DNA of 64,000 bases from an uncultured Lachnospiraceae bacterium. Its GTDB lineage: Bacteria; Bacillota; Clostridia; Lachnospirales; Lachnospiraceae. The DNA is taken from the NCBI GenBank assembly GCA_910584915.1, contig CAJUDM010000003.1:62001-126000 (forward strand), written 5' to 3'. Below the pieces are notes generated by a model. It was not told the DNA's origin. It did not search any database and was given only the letters and a program-made list of their open reading frames with translations. Positions within the stretch are counted from its first letter, which is position 1. Each line of letters begins with the position of its first letter. Below are positions 63,179 through 64,000 of this stretch, piece by piece. The position numbers were made by a program, and so were the translations under genes.

Positions 63179-63610
63179 TTATCGTTGTCCTAAATTTTTT
63201 AGGAGGATAATTTCCAAAGGCTCACCGGGCAGCAATAAAGAGCCGCAATCTGTATACCCGATTTTTCTGTAAAAGAATTGTGCCTGTTCATCCGATCGCG
63301 TGGAAACCAGAACCATTTTATAACTGCTCTTCAACATTTCTTTTTCCCAAAAGCGCACCAACCTGCTTCCGTAACCTTTTCTTCTGTAATCCTCTAAAAA
63401 GTACAGCATATTCATAAAGGGGATATTATCCCAGAATAAATTAAAACGAAGCCATCCGATGAGGCGGTCATCCTGGAACATCATTAAGATTCTTTTTGTT
63501 TTTATACAATCTCTCAGTTCTGCTTCGCAAATATGTCTGTCATATCTGCTCAATAATTCAAGATCATTTTCAACAGCATAGCGGATCATCTTTAAAATAT
63601 TCCATTTCAT
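63179..63610 (-). CDS. GNAT-family N-acetyltransferase
   Basis: About 143 residues, single GNAT domain with acetyl-CoA binding segment EDYRRKGYGSRLVRFWEKEM and FFYRKIGYTDCG at the end. The start is uncertain: ATG 63610 or 63589, neither with a good ribosome site. The acceptor is unknown. Followed by the small conserved gene 20 bases downstream. Confidence 0.8.
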   Translation of the reverse strand: MKWNILKMIRYAVENDLELLSRYDRHICEAELRDCIKTKRILMMFQDDRLIGWLRFNLFWDNIPFMNMLYFLEDYRRKGYGSRLVRFWEKEMLKSSYKMVLVSTRSDEQAQFFYRKIGYTDCGSLLLPGEPLEIILLKNLGQR

Positions 63611-63682
63611 TACAAAATTATGTACTTTCAAAGACAACTATACAGGAAATGTGAGAGAGGCGCAAGAGTAATTCAGAAGCTG

Positions 63683-64000
63683 TTATCTTTGTTCGGATTT
63701 TTCTTCATAAGTGCGAAACAGACGGGTGAGCAGCAGGGAGTTTACATAGGCGGTGAAGGAGTAGCCGATCACCAGCATAAAAATCTTCATACCCGGAAAC
63801 AGGTAGAGCAGGCTGACGACAAAGATATGGATGGCAAACAGGGCGGCGGAGCAGGCGGGGTGGGAGAGCGCCATCAGGAAGGCGTTTTTGATCGTCCGGA
63901 GGCGGCGGTTCTGGAAGCGCGCCATCAGAGGGAACACATAGAACAGGGCGCAAAATGACAGTATCGTCAGAAGAAGGGTGATGATGAAGGCGATATTGCC
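63683..64000 (-). CDS. DUF624 (YesL-like) protein, N-terminal part outside window
   Basis: The reverse frame stays open to the window end and reads LTILSFCALFYVFPLMARFQ, then RTIKNAFLMALSHPAC and a last helix ending in LLLTRLFRTYEEK, matching the C-terminal half of the YesL-like protein at 9203. The start lies beyond 64000. It predicts a second YesL-associated sugar locus just outside the window. Confidence 0.8.
   Translation of the reverse strand, partial: GNIAFIITLLLTILSFCALFYVFPLMARFQNRRLRTIKNAFLMALSHPACSAALFAIHIFVVSLLYLFPGMKIFMLVIGYSFTAYVNSLLLTRLFRTYEEKSEQR

Noticed and set aside
1..64000. tRNA and rRNA genes
   Set aside because: I read the gaps for T-loop-like GTTCGA and acceptor-stem patterns and found none that fold into a tRNA; no rRNA-like stretches.

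Overview
The window looks like chromosome from an anaerobic, spore-forming gut Firmicute, most likely Lachnospiraceae. This is inferred from gene content, not from a database match. The signs are YesM/YesN two-component pairs beside carbohydrate-1 type ABC transporters, DUF624 (YesL) proteins, GH3 enzymes with inverted domain order, small Coat_F-like proteins, AGGAGG ribosome sites, ATGA start/stop overlaps and roughly even base composition. No rRNA, tRNA, CRISPR array, phage module or complete insertion sequence was seen.

Layout. (1) 1-16 kb is a glycoside-use locus. Two paralogous GH3 enzymes flank a sensor kinase/response regulator pair, a sugar-binding lipoprotein, two permeases, an unknown membrane-anchored protein and a YesL protein; a cytoplasmic GH78 alpha-L-rhamnosidase follows. 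The locus has no ATPase gene. (2) 16-24 kb is mostly housekeeping: a DMT exporter, a LytTR regulator with a LiaF-like protein, a MATE pump, AzlC/AzlD, an inositol-phosphatase-family enzyme, L-lactate dehydrogenase and a repeat-bearing secreted protein. (3) 25-36 kb holds an AI-2E-family permease and then a redox/stress island: LysR and MerR regulators, two exported flavodoxin-domain lipoproteins, a cupin, an FMN-reductase-like flavoprotein, an aldo/keto reductase, a double carboxymuconolactone-decarboxylase protein, a DUF4405 membrane protein, a DUF362 lipoprotein and a permease, with two gene remnants. (4) 36-39 kb has a PatB-type C-S lyase and an FGGY kinase. (5) 39-50 kb is a predicted D-allose/D-allulose (psicose) or related rare-sugar locus: LacI regulator, CUT2 ABC importer, nucleoside hydrolase, ketose 3-epimerase, two Gfo/Idh/MocA oxidoreductases and an AlsK-like ROK kinase. 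(6) 49.7-52.7 kb is an MBOAT/SGNH pair for surface acylation. (7) 52.8-59.1 kb is a complete peptide/nickel-type ABC importer followed by an iron-type alcohol dehydrogenase. (8) 59.3-64 kb has two small coat-like proteins, an orphan Hpt protein overlapping a UDP-sugar pyrophosphorylase gene, galE, a conserved small protein, a GNAT acetyltransferase and the end of another DUF624 gene.

The least explained observations are: a family of structured intergenic repeats (three copies) whose hairpins change sequence but keep pairing; an unassigned promoter-plus-terminator transcript upstream of the Gfo/Idh genes; the pairing of a nucleoside hydrolase with a psicose-type epimerase in one importer operon; and the cluster of exported flavodoxins beside a putative membrane cytochrome-like protein.
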